From JAOPZW01 sp963803375 (GTDB taxonomy: Bacteria > Actinomycetota > Thermoleophilia > Solirubrobacterales > Solirubrobacteraceae): a stretch of DNA of 64,000 bases. A program made the translations under genes and the position numbers. Shown here one piece after another: positions 24,911-33,047 of the stretch. Below the pieces are notes generated by a model, which saw only the letters and a program-made list of their open reading frames with translations, was not told the DNA's origin and did no database searches. Every line of letters starts with the position of its first letter. Position 1 is the first letter of the stretch. The stretch covers positions 124,001 to 188,000 of the forward strand of contig CAWDMB010000012.1 in NCBI GenBank assembly GCA_963803375.1, given 5' to 3'.

Positions 24911-25537
24911 ATGGACGAGGACGCGGGCCGGCTGATCGGCGCGCTGCGCCGCCACGTGGCCGACGAGCGCGTGCTCGAGGCGATCGCCACGGTCCCGCGC
25001 GAGCTCTTCGTGCCCGACCGGGCACGGGCGCACGCGTGGGAGAACCGGGCGCTCGGCATCGCGTGCGGCCAGACGATCTCCCAGCCGCTCGTCGTCGCGC
25101 GGATGACGGAGCTGCTCGACCTGCGCCCGGCCGACCGCGTGCTCGACGTCGGCACCGGTTCGGGCTACGCCGCGGCGGTGCTCGCGCGCCTGGCCGCGCA
25201 CGTGTGGTCGATCGAGCGCCACGCCGAGCTCTCCGAGGGCGCCGGGCGGGCGCTCGCCGCCGCGGGCGTCGCCAACGTGACGCTGGTCGTCGGCGACGGC
25301 ACCCGCGGGCTGCCGGCACAGGCGCCCTTCGACGCGATCAACGTGGCGGCGACCGGGTCGCTCGACGCGCTCGCCGAGCTCGAGGACCAGCTCGCGCCCG
25401 GCGGGCGCCTCGTCGCCCCGGTGAGCGAGGGCGAGCAGCGTCTGGTGGTCGCGCGCCGCACGCCGGGCGGCCTCGAGCGCCGCGGTTTCGAGGAGGTCCG
25501 CTTCGTGCCGCTCGTGCGCGAGGGCGGGCCGAGCTGA
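24911..25537 (+). CDS. pcm: Protein-L-isoaspartate O-methyltransferase
   Basis: The product is 208 residues. Motifs are RELFVPDRARAHAWENRAL, the substrate-loop GQTISQPLVVARM, the SAM-binding DVGTGSGYAAAVLA (glycine-rich loop), and LAPGGRLVAPV. It methylates isoaspartyl residues in aged proteins with S-adenosylmethionine and so starts their repair. It is divergent from pncB with an 11-base gap, so promoter elements must overlap the coding ends. Confidence 0.93.
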   Translation: MDEDAGRLIGALRRHVADERVLEAIATVPRELFVPDRARAHAWENRALGIACGQTISQPLVVARMTELLDLRPADRVLDVGTGSGYAAAVLARLAAHVWSIERHAELSEGAGRALAAAGVANVTLVVGDGTRGLPAQAPFDAINVAATGSLDALAELEDQLAPGGRLVAPVSEGEQRLVVARRTPGGLERRGFEEVRFVPLVREGGPS

Positions 25538-25558
25538 TCCTCGGCGGCGAGGTCGCGA

Positions 25559-25759
25559 TCAGCCGTCCGGCGAGGAGTGGACCCAGCGGCGGCGCTCGGC
25601 CTCGATGGCGGCCTCCTCCGGCTCGCCGAGCTGTGCGGCGGGCCCGCGCTCGGAGTCGAAGAGGACCTCCTGGCAGCGATCCGCGCACGCCTCGCGCCGC
25701 TCTTCAGGGGTCATTCGCAGCTCCGCGAGCCAGTCGCGCAGCCGCCTGGGCCGCCGCAT
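25559..25759 (-). CDS. Hypothetical 66-residue protein downstream of ligD
   Basis: The frame starts at the ATG at 25759, 10 bases past the ligD stop, and reads MRRPRRLRDWLAELRMTPEE then RREACADRCQEVLFDSERG and EPEEAAIEAERRRWVHSSPD. It is short, charged and helical, and the family is not recognised. Tight spacing to ligD suggests a shared transcript. It could also be a chance frame. Confidence 0.45.
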   Translation of the reverse strand: MRRPRRLRDWLAELRMTPEERREACADRCQEVLFDSERGPAAQLGEPEEAAIEAERRRWVHSSPDG

Positions 25760-25769
25760 GGCCGAGACG

Positions 25770-28064
25770 TTACGCGCCGGGCAGGCGCTGGACAAGCGCG
25801 AGCACCGGCCCGAAGAGGTCGCCGTGCTCGACGATGCGCTCGAGGACCGCGCGCGCCTCGAACTCGAGGTCGGCCGGGTCGCGCGTCGCCGCGACCTCCT
25901 CCCACGTGACCGGCGTCGAGACCGTCGGGCGCTCGCGCGCCCGCAGCGAGTAGACGTTGACCGTCGTCTTGTGCTCGTCGTTCTGGCTCCAGTCGACGAG
26001 CACCTTGCCGGCGCGGGCGGCCTTCGTCTGGCGCGCGACGACGAGCCCCGGCTCCTCGCGCTCGAGCAGCTCGGCGACGGCCTTCGCGAAGCCCTTCGTC
26101 TGCGCGTAGCTCACCGGCCCGTTGACCGGCAGGTAGACCTGCATCCCCTTCGAGCCCGACGTCTTCGCGAAGCATTCGAGGCCGAGCCCGGCGAACATCC
26201 CGCGCAGCAGCAGCGCGACGCGGCAGCACTCGACGATCGTCGCTGGCGGCCCCGGGTCGAGGTCGAAGGCCACGAGCGTCGGGCGGGCTGGCTCCTCGGC
26301 GCGCGCGAGCGACGTGTGCAGCTCGAGGTCGGCGAGGTTGGCCAGCCAGACGAGCGTCGCGAGGTCCTCGACGACGACGTAGTCGATATCGCCCACGCGC
26401 CGCGTCGTCACCCACTCGGGGCGGTGCGACGGCGCGTTCTTCTCGTAGAAGTACGGCGCGTCGACGCCGTTGGGATAGCGCTTGAGGGTCAGCGCGCGGC
26501 CCTCGAGGTGCGGGAGGAGCACGGGCCCGAGCGCGGCGTAGGTCTCGATGACGTCGCGCTTGGTGAACCCCGCGCGCGGATAGAGGATCTTGTCGAGGTT
26601 CGAGAGCTTGACCTCGCGGCCCTGCACCTCGCCGACCGCGCGCGTGGGCTCCGCACGCACGACGAGCCCGGCGGGATCGTCCTCGCGCAGGCGCTTGTAG
26701 GACGGCGCGCGCAGTTGCCGGCTCGGTGTCCAGCCGCGGAACTCCACCTCGGCCCGCAGGCGCGGCTCGACGAAGACCGCGCCCTTCGGCGCGGCGGGGT
26801 CGCCGGGCGCGAAGGGCGAGTCGGCCCGCTCCAGGGGCGCGAGCGCCGCCCTGAGCCGGTCGAGCTCGCCCTCCGTGAAGCCGGTGCCCACGCGGCCGGC
26901 GTAGCGCAGGCCGCCGGTCTCGGGCACGCCGGCGAGCAGCGCCCCGATGCGCTCGCGCCGGCGGCCCTCGCCCGGCATCCAGCCACCGATGACCACGTCC
27001 TCGGTCTGCACGTTCTTGACCTTGATCCAGCCCGGGCTGCGCCGCCCGGGCTCGTACAGGGAGTCGAGCCTCTTGGCCACCACCCCCTCGAGGCCCTGCT
27101 CCGCGGTGGCCCTCAGCAGGCGCGCGCCGTGGCCGATGAGGTGCTCCGGGGCGCGCCAGCGCTCGCCACCGTCGAGTCCCAGCGCCGCGAGGCGCTCGCG
27201 GCGCTCGGCGTACCCGAGCTCGAAGAGCGGATGGCCGTCGAGCCAGACCAGGTCGAAGATCACGTAGGTGACCGGCAGCTCGCGCGAGAGGCGCCGCTGG
27301 GCGCTCTCGGAGCCGACGTGCATCCGGCGTTGCAGGCGCCCGAAGTCCGGGCGCCCGTCGGGATCGAAGGCAACGACCTCGCCGTCGAGGATGGCGCGGT
27401 GGTGGCTCAGCGCGCGGTTCAGGCGCGCGAGCTCGGGATAGCGCGCGGTGATCTCCAGGCCGTTGCGCGAGTGCAGCCGCAGCCGACCGGGCTCGGAGTG
27501 GCAGATCGCGCGGACACCGTCCCACTTGACCTCGAATGCCCAGCCGCTGTCGTCGCGCGGCAGGTCGCCGAGGCGCGCGAGCATCGGCATGACGCGCTCG
27601 GGCATGGCCTGCGCCGCCGGGTCGGCGGGCGGGTCCATGCGGTGGATCATCCAGTCCTTGGGGTCCTCGCCGCGGTCGAGCGGGAAGAGCGCGTAGCGCC
27701 CGCTGACGCGCTCGCCGTGGAGGTGGACCTCGACCTTGCGCGGCTCCCACTTGAGCTCCTCGTAGGTCCCCTGGTCCCAGACGCGCATCGTGCCGGCGCC
27801 GTACTCGCCGCGCGGGATCTCGCCCTCGAACTCGAGGTACTCGAGCGGGTGGTCCTCGGTGTGGACCGCCAGGCGGTTGTCGCCGGGGTCCTCGGGCAGG
27901 CCGTTGGGCACGGCCCAGGAGACCAGGACGCCGTCGCGCTCGAGGCGCAGGTCCCAGTGCAGGCGCGTCGCGCTGTGCTCCTGGATGACGAAGCGCCGGC
28001 CCATCGGCTCCGGCGTCGCCACGGCGTCGCGCTTGGCGCGGTAGGCGGAGAGGCGGTCGCTCAC
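25770..28064 (-). CDS. ligD: Multifunctional ATP-dependent DNA ligase LigD (PE-LIG-POL)
   Basis: The product is 764 residues with three domains. Residues about 20-140 are the 3'-phosphoesterase (HWDLRLERDGVLVSWAVP, HTEDHPLEY). Residues about 155-460 are the ligase with nucleophile Lys 180 in FEVKWDGVRA, DGEVVAFD, EGVVAKR and WIKVK. Residues about 480-760 are the primase-polymerase (SNLDKILYPRAGFTKRDVIE, DLDPGPPATI, SGSKGMQVYLP, DWSQNDEHKT). It repairs double-strand breaks by non-homologous end joining together with Ku. No ku gene is in the window. The PE-LIG-POL order differs from mycobacterial POL-PE-LIG. Confidence 0.95.
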   Translation of the reverse strand: MSDRLSAYRAKRDAVATPEPMGRRFVIQEHSATRLHWDLRLERDGVLVSWAVPNGLPEDPGDNRLAVHTEDHPLEYLEFEGEIPRGEYGAGTMRVWDQGTYEELKWEPRKVEVHLHGERVSGRYALFPLDRGEDPKDWMIHRMDPPADPAAQAMPERVMPMLARLGDLPRDDSGWAFEVKWDGVRAICHSEPGRLRLHSRNGLEITARYPELARLNRALSHHRAILDGEVVAFDPDGRPDFGRLQRRMHVGSESAQRRLSRELPVTYVIFDLVWLDGHPLFELGYAERRERLAALGLDGGERWRAPEHLIGHGARLLRATAEQGLEGVVAKRLDSLYEPGRRSPGWIKVKNVQTEDVVIGGWMPGEGRRRERIGALLAGVPETGGLRYAGRVGTGFTEGELDRLRAALAPLERADSPFAPGDPAAPKGAVFVEPRLRAEVEFRGWTPSRQLRAPSYKRLREDDPAGLVVRAEPTRAVGEVQGREVKLSNLDKILYPRAGFTKRDVIETYAALGPVLLPHLEGRALTLKRYPNGVDAPYFYEKNAPSHRPEWVTTRRVGDIDYVVVEDLATLVWLANLADLELHTSLARAEEPARPTLVAFDLDPGPPATIVECCRVALLLRGMFAGLGLECFAKTSGSKGMQVYLPVNGPVSYAQTKGFAKAVAELLEREEPGLVVARQTKAARAGKVLVDWSQNDEHKTTVNVYSLRARERPTVSTPVTWEEVAATRDPADLEFEARAVLERIVEHGDLFGPVLALVQRLPGA

Positions 28065-28086
28065 GCGACCGCCACGGTAGCCGCTT

Positions 28087-28359
28087 CTACCCGCCCGCCA
28101 CCGCGGGGAGGATCTGCACCTCGTCGCGCTCGCCGACGGCGGTGTCGAGCCCGTCGCCGAAGCGCACGTCCTCGCCGCTCACGTAGACGTTGACGAAGCG
28201 CCGCAGCCCGCCGCCGTCGTCGGTGAGGCGGTCGCGCAGCTCGTCGTGGCGCGTGAAGAGCGCGTCGAGGACGTCGCGCACGGTCGCGCCGTCGACGCTG
28301 ACCGCGCTCTTCCCGCCGGCCGCCTCGCGCAGCTGGGTCGGCAGCTTGACGACCGCCAT
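28087..28359 (-). CDS. MoaD/ThiS-family sulfur-carrier protein (CysO-like)
   Basis: The product is 90 residues with a beta-grasp ubiquitin-like fold: VKLPTQLREAAGGKSAVSVD, TVRDVLDALFTRHDELRDRL, FVNVYVSGEDVRFGDGLDT, DEVQILPAVAGG. The C-terminal Gly-Gly is exact and needs no processing. It can therefore be adenylated and turned into a thiocarboxylate by a MoeB/ThiF-type enzyme. The ATG overlaps the stop of the threonine-synthase-like gene by one base (TGATG), so the two are translationally coupled and share the SAM riboswitch. The arrangement suggests delivery of sulfide to the partner PLP enzyme. No molybdopterin or thiamine gene is nearby. Confidence 0.9.
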   Translation of the reverse strand: MAVVKLPTQLREAAGGKSAVSVDGATVRDVLDALFTRHDELRDRLTDDGGGLRRFVNVYVSGEDVRFGDGLDTAVGERDEVQILPAVAGG

Positions 28360-29597
28360 CACGCCCGCGCCGCCGTTTCGGCGCGCTCCACGAACTCGTC
28401 GTAGGAGGGCGCGATCTCGACGCTCTCGAACGTGCCGCGCACGGCGTCGAGCGTCTTCAGGCCCTCGCCGGTGATGGCGAGCACGACGCGCTCGTCCGGG
28501 TCGATGTCGCCGCGGGCGGCGAGCTTGGCCAGCACCGCCGCCGTCGTGCCGCCGGCGGTCTCGGTGAAGATGCCGGTCGTCTCGGCCAGCAGGCGGATGC
28601 CCGCCCGGATCTCGTCGTCGTCGACGGCATCGATGCCCCCGCCGCTGGCGCGGGCGAGCTCGAGCGCGTACGGGCCGTCGGCCGGGTTGCCGATGGCCAG
28701 CGACTTGGCGATCGTGTCGGGGCGCACGGGGCGGCAGACGTCGACGCCGGCGGCGTGCGCATCCGCCACCGGGGAGCAGCCCTCGGGCTGGGCGCCGTTC
28801 ATGATCGGCGCGTCGCCGGCGACGAGGCCGAGCTCGCGCCACTCGGCGAAGCCCTTCCCGAGCTTCGTGTACAACGAGCCCGAGGCGATCGGCGCGACGA
28901 CGCGGTCCGGCAGCTCCCACCCGAGCTGCTCGACGATCTCATAGGCCAGCGTCTTGGAGCCCTCGGCGTAATACGGGCGCAGGTTGACGTTGACGAAGGC
29001 CCAATCGCGCTCGCCGCTGAGCTCGGTGCAGAGGCGGTTGACGTCGTCGTAGCTGCCACGGACCTTCACGACGTGCGTCCCGTAGACGCCCGTGGCGAGG
29101 ACCTTCTGCTCCTCGAGGTCGGACGGGATGAAGACGTAGCTCTCCAGCCCGAGCGCCGCGCCGTGGGCGGCGACGGAGTTCGCGAGGTTGCCCGTCGAGG
29201 CGCACGCGAGCACGCCGAAGCCGAGCTCCTGGGCGCGGTGAACGGCGACCGAGACCACCCGGTCCTTGAACGAGTGCGTCGGGTTGGCCGCGTCGTTCTT
29301 GACCCACAGCTCGCGGAGGCCGAGGCGCTCGGCGAGCCGGTCGGCGCGCACGAGCGGCGTGCACCCGGCGGGCAACCCCGTGCGCGTGCGCGGCTGCGGT
29401 CCCGCGAGCGGCAGGAAGTCGTGGTAGCGCCAGATATTCTGCGGACCGCCCTGGATGCGCCGGCGCACGTGCTCGACGTCGTCGCTGCGATGCTCGTAGC
29501 CGACCTCGAGCGGCCCGAAGCAGCGCTCGCAGACGTAGAGCGCGTCGAGCGCGTAATCCGTCCCGCACTCCCGGCAGGTCAGCTTCGTGGCTCCCAT
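28359..29597 (-). CDS. thrC: Threonine synthase-like PLP enzyme under SAM riboswitch control
   Basis: The product is 412 residues. An N-terminal zinc ribbon (C8, C11, C23, C26) precedes a fold-type II PLP domain: PLP lysine K111 in PTHSFKDR, ACASTGNLANSVAAHGAALG (phosphate loop), NVNLRPYYAEGSKTLAYEI, and GGTTAAVLAKLA near the C-terminus. Threonine synthase turns O-phosphohomoserine and water into threonine. Here the gene sits behind a SAM-I riboswitch and is coupled to a sulfur-carrier gene, neither of which fits plain threonine synthesis. It may instead make homocysteine from O-phosphohomoserine and carrier-bound sulfide. The family call is firm; the alternative reaction is inferred. Confidence 0.88.
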   Translation of the reverse strand: MGATKLTCRECGTDYALDALYVCERCFGPLEVGYEHRSDDVEHVRRRIQGGPQNIWRYHDFLPLAGPQPRTRTGLPAGCTPLVRADRLAERLGLRELWVKNDAANPTHSFKDRVVSVAVHRAQELGFGVLACASTGNLANSVAAHGAALGLESYVFIPSDLEEQKVLATGVYGTHVVKVRGSYDDVNRLCTELSGERDWAFVNVNLRPYYAEGSKTLAYEIVEQLGWELPDRVVAPIASGSLYTKLGKGFAEWRELGLVAGDAPIMNGAQPEGCSPVADAHAAGVDVCRPVRPDTIAKSLAIGNPADGPYALELARASGGGIDAVDDDEIRAGIRLLAETTGIFTETAGGTTAAVLAKLAARGDIDPDERVVLAITGEGLKTLDAVRGTFESVEIAPSYDEFVERAETAARA

Positions 29598-29610
29598 GAC
29601 GATCTTCGTT

Positions 29611-29655
29611 CCTCCGCTGGTCTGTCGTGGCGGAGGTCATCGGACCCTCGGCCAC
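29611..29655 (-). promoter_or_regulatory. Riboswitch expression platform hiding the ribosome site of thrC
   Basis: On the minus strand the ribosome site GCGGAGG (29611-29617) can pair fully with CCTCCGC (29630-29636), closing a hairpin over a 12-base loop. The same upstream arm, within GACCTCCGCCAC (29627-29638), can instead pair with GTGGCCGAGGGTC (29643-29655), which contains part of the 3' strand of aptamer helix P1. SAM binding stabilises P1, freeing CCTCCGC to hide the ribosome site. Without SAM the alternative pairing exposes it. This predicts translational repression by SAM. Confidence 0.75.
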
Positions 29656-29742
29656 ATCTGCAGGAATTGGCACCGTTCCCGCGTAACGCGAGTGGTTGCC
29701 GGGGCTTCAACGGGCCGGTCCCTCCACCCCTCTGGATGTGTC
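29651..29742 (-). promoter_or_regulatory. SAM-I (S-box) riboswitch
   Basis: The minus strand carries the S-box core in order: AGAGGGGTGGAGGGACC, GGCCCGTTGAAGCCCCGGC then AACC, a variable P3 hairpin, and GGTGCCAATTCCTGC. Helix P1 closes with CACATC (29735-29740) and GATGTG (29653-29658). These are the kink-turn, pseudoknot and SAM-pocket elements of RF00162-type aptamers. It lies upstream of the thrC-like gene on the same strand, about 55 bases before its ATG. It should sense S-adenosylmethionine and switch off the downstream two-gene unit. Confidence 0.93.
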
Positions 29743-29845
29743 CAGCTATGTGCGCGCCACCTTAGCACGGAGCCCCCGGAGGAGCAGGTACTGTTCGGCG
29801 CGAGGCGAACGATCCCCGTGGTGAGCGACGAGCCCCGAAGTCCCC

Positions 29846-30856
29846 GTGCCGAACCTGCCGAAGCCCCGTCTGCGACGCGCGGCGCGGTCTCGCGGCGCGG
29901 TGGTCGGACGTCCGCCTGAGCCCGAGGGCCCCAACGTCGAGATCGTCGAGGCCTCCCCGGAGACGGGGCGCCCGATGCGCTGGATCAACATCGAGCGCCC
30001 GCGGCCGGCTGACCGCGCCTGGCTCGAGGAGCACTTCGACTTCCACGCGCTCGACTACGAGGACGTCTTCTCGCGCAACCAGCGCCCGAAGGTCGACGAG
30101 TACGACGACTACCTCTTCGTCGTCCTGCACTTCCCCGTCTACGACAAGCAGATCGGCCGCCTCAACGCCGCCGAGCTCGACGTCTTCGTCGGGCCCGACT
30201 ACGTCATCACGCTGCCCAACGAGCCGATCCCCGCGCTCGAGTACCTCTTCGAGCGCTGCCGTACGCGCGAGGAGCTGCGCGACACGCTCTTCGCCCGGGG
30301 GCCCGGCTACGTCCTCTACAAGGTCGTCGACGACTGCGTCGACGCCTCGTTCCCGATGCTGCGCAAGATGGGCAACAAGCTCGAGCGCCTCGAGGAGGAG
30401 GTCTTCGAGGGCCGCTCGGAGGAGATCGTCCGCGACCTCTCCAACGTCAAGCAGGAGATCATCAACTTCCGCCGCGTCGTGCGCCCGCAGCGCCAGGCGC
30501 TGCGCGATCTCGAGCGCGCGCGCCGCTACGTGCCCGAGGACCTCGAGATCTACTTCGACGACATCCTCGACGCCTCCGAGCGCAGCTGGGACGTGCTCGA
30601 GAACTTCAAGGAGGTCGTCGAGGCGCTCGAGCAGACGAACGAGGCGGTCCTCGCGCACCGGCTGAACGACACGTTCCGAATCCTGACCGCGATCAGCGTC
30701 ATCGTCCTGCCGCTCACGCTGATCGCCAGCGTCTGGGGCATGAACAATCACGTGCCGGGGGAACAGTCGACGGCCGGCTTCTGGGTCGTCGTCGGCGTCA
30801 TGGTCGTCGTGCTCGTCGGGACCGTCGCGCTCTTCCGCCGGCGCGGCTGGCTGTAG
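29846..30856 (+). CDS. corA: CorA-family magnesium/divalent cation channel
   Basis: The product is 336 residues from a GTG. A long acidic and helical cytoplasmic domain (residues 1-270) is followed by two membrane helices around the family signature, here WGMN (298-300 GMN) in place of YGMN, and a basic end RRRGWL. The first helix is LTAISVIVLPLTLIASVWGMN and the second FWVVVGVMVVVLVGTVALF. It should form a pentameric Mg2+ (or Co2+/Ni2+) channel. The gene is divergent from the thrC unit, with the riboswitch leader between them. Confidence 0.92.
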   Translation: MPNLPKPRLRRAARSRGAVVGRPPEPEGPNVEIVEASPETGRPMRWINIERPRPADRAWLEEHFDFHALDYEDVFSRNQRPKVDEYDDYLFVVLHFPVYDKQIGRLNAAELDVFVGPDYVITLPNEPIPALEYLFERCRTREELRDTLFARGPGYVLYKVVDDCVDASFPMLRKMGNKLERLEEEVFEGRSEEIVRDLSNVKQEIINFRRVVRPQRQALRDLERARRYVPEDLEIYFDDILDASERSWDVLENFKEVVEALEQTNEAVLAHRLNDTFRILTAISVIVLPLTLIASVWGMNNHVPGEQSTAGFWVVVGVMVVVLVGTVALFRRRGWL

Positions 30857-31165
30857 GAAGAGGGCCCCTGCGGCGCCGCCGGCCCCGGCAGAGGAGATAG
30901 CCGGACCGGCGGCGCGGGCGCTCGTCGCGCGGCGGGCAAGAGGAAGAGCCGTCGCGCGGGCGGAGGCGAGATGCGGCCCCCACGACCGCATCGTTGTTGG
31001 CGCTCCGCGTGTCGCGGGAGGGGGTCGTTGCGTTCGTGCACAGGATCGCGAGGGCGCCGTCGGACGCCAAGGTGGCGACCCGGCCTCTGCGAGGTGCGGG
31101 CAGCCGTACGCCAGGGCGCGGTCACGAGGCGGTAACACCCTCCGCGACCCGGTGTACAAGGCGCC
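30857..31165. other. Gap without a recognisable gene
   Basis: These 309 bases lie between corA and the diacylglycerol-kinase-like gene, both rightward. A GC-rich palindromic stretch follows the corA stop (GGGCCCC, GCGGCGCCGCC, GGCCCC) but has no T tract. The last part should contain the promoter of the next gene. Confidence 0.45.
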
Positions 31166-32146
31166 GTGCCGCCGATCGAATCGCTCGAGCGCCTCGGCGC
31201 AGCGCTCGCGCTCGACCCTCCCGCCGAGCGCAAGCGGATGCTCGTGATCGTCAACCCGTACGCGACCACGGTCTCCGATCGCCTGCGCAACCTCGTCGTC
31301 TACGCGCTGCAGGGCCGCTACGAGGTCGACGCCGTCGACACGCAGGGGCGCGACCACGCCACGCTGCTCTGCCGCGAGGCCGCGCAGGAGGGCTACGACG
31401 TCGTCGTCGCCTTCGGGGGCGACGGCACGGTCAACGAGGCGGCCAACGGCCTGGCGGGCTCAGCCACCCCGCTCTCGTGCCTGCCCGGCGGCGCGACGAA
31501 CGTGTTCTGCCGCATGCTCGGCATCCCGGACGACATCGTCGACGCCACGGAGCACCTCCTGGCCGTCGCCGACGACTTCCGTCCGCGGCGCGTCGACCTC
31601 CCCCACGTCAACGGCCGATCGTTCACGTTCTCGGCCGGCGTCGGGCTCGACGCCGCGGTGGTCCGGCGCGTCGAGCAGCACCCGCGCCTGAAGGCGCGGT
31701 TGCGGCAGTGGTACTGGGCCTCGGCCGCGGTCGCGACGTTCGCCTCGCAGTACCTCGTGCGCCCGCCGCAGCTCGAGGTGCGGGCGGGCGGGCAGACCGT
31801 GCGCGGGGTGACGGTCGTCGTCCAGAACGGCGACCCCTACACGTACTTCGCGCACCGCCCGATCCACGTCGCCGCGGGCGCCGAGCTCGACGACGGAACG
31901 CTCGGCGCCGTCGTGCTGAAGCGCGCCCGGCCGCTCGACCTCGCGACGCTCGGCGCGCGGCTGCTCCTCACCGGCCCGCGCGTCGTCGACCACCGCCACG
32001 TCACGAGCTTCGCCGGCGTCGACGAGCTCGTCGTCGGATCGGCCGACGGGCGGGCGGTCCCGATCGAGGTCGACGGCGACTTCCTCGGCGCCGCCGAGGA
32101 GGCCCGCTTCGGGATCGTGCCCGGCGGCCTCCGCGTCGTGGCCTGA
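31166..32146 (+). CDS. Diacylglycerol kinase-like lipid kinase (YegS/BmrU family)
   Basis: The product is 326 residues from a GTG. The catalytic domain is shown by RMLVIVNPYATTVS, the nucleotide loop AFGGDGTVNEAANGL (GGDGT at 84-88), and CLPGGATNVFCRMLGIP. The C-terminal domain includes VPIEVDGDF, the usual end of this fold. It should phosphorylate a lipid such as diacylglycerol or a sphingoid-like base at the membrane. The phzF-like reading frame starts two bases after its stop. Confidence 0.88.
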   Translation: MPPIESLERLGAALALDPPAERKRMLVIVNPYATTVSDRLRNLVVYALQGRYEVDAVDTQGRDHATLLCREAAQEGYDVVVAFGGDGTVNEAANGLAGSATPLSCLPGGATNVFCRMLGIPDDIVDATEHLLAVADDFRPRRVDLPHVNGRSFTFSAGVGLDAAVVRRVEQHPRLKARLRQWYWASAAVATFASQYLVRPPQLEVRAGGQTVRGVTVVVQNGDPYTYFAHRPIHVAAGAELDDGTLGAVVLKRARPLDLATLGARLLLTGPRVVDHRHVTSFAGVDELVVGSADGRAVPIEVDGDFLGAAEEARFGIVPGGLRVVA

Positions 32147-32148
32147 GC

Positions 32149-32975
32149 GTGCGCCGTCCGTTCACGCAGGTCGACGTCTTCACGGCGACGCCGTACGCCG
32201 GCAACCCGGTCGCGGTCGTGCTCGACGGCGAGGGCCTCGGCGACGAGGAGATGCAGCGCTTCGCGCGCTGGACGAACCTGTCGGAGACCACGTTCGTGCT
32301 GGCACCGACGGTCCCCGAGGCCGCCTACCGCGTGCGCATCTTCACGCCGGTCCTCGAGCTCCCGTTCGCCGGGCATCCGACGCTCGGGACCTGCCACGCC
32401 TGGCTGGAGGCCGGAGGGACGCCGGAGGGCGGGGTCGTGCGCCAGCAGTGCGGGGCCGGCCTGGTCGCGGTCCGCCGGACGGCGGCGGGACTGGCGTTCG
32501 GCGGGCCGCCGCTCGTGCGCAGTGGGCCGGTGGAGCGCTCGCTCGTGGAGCACATCGCCGACGTTTCGGCCTCGAGCGCGGCGAGATCCTCGACGCCGAG
32601 TGGGTCGACAACGGGCCCGGCTGGGTGGCGGTGCTGCTCGGCGGAGTTGACGCGGTGCTCGCGCTCCGGCCGGGCCCCATCGACCTCGACGTGGGCGTGG
32701 TCGCCCCGTACCCGGAGGGGTCGCCGGAGGCCTTCGAGGTGCGAGCGTTCTGCCCCAAGGACGGCGCGACGGTCGAGGATCCCGTGACCGGAAGCCTGAA
32801 TGCGTCGCTCGCCGAGTGGCTGCTGCGGACGGGCCGGGCGCGGGCGCCGTACGTCGCCAGTCAGGGCACGGCCCTGGGACGCGCGGGGAAGGTCCACGTC
32901 TCCCGCGATGCCGACGGCACGATCTGGGTCGGCGGCGGAACGGTCACCTGCGTCACCGGCGAGGTCGAGCTGTAG
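32149..32975 (+). pseudogene. PhzF-family epimerase/isomerase gene with one frame shift
   Basis: The first frame, from a GTG 2 bases after the lipid kinase stop, reads FTQVDVFTATPYAGNPVAVV, NLSETTFVL (catalytic Glu region), FAGHPTLGTCHAWLE up to VEHIADV. The match continues in another frame as FGLERGEILDAEWVDNGPGW, DPVTGSLNASLAEWLL, ASQGTALGRAGKVHVS, GGGTVTCVTGEVEL. The switch lies at GTTTC near 32563-32566 and is explained by one missing base. The total of 827 bases plus one gives 275 residues, the normal size. It is either a recent pseudogene or a sequencing error. PhzF-like proteins isomerise or epimerise small metabolites. Confidence 0.8.
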
Positions 32976-33047
32976 TCCGCAGGAACGACGCGCGGATCGT
33001 CCCAGCGGAGGACGACGCGGCCGCGGGTCGCTGGGAGGCTAGCCGCC

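Noticed and set aside
30857..30900. GC palindromes after corA as a terminator
   Set aside because: The stems are irregular and no T tract follows, so a terminator cannot be supported.
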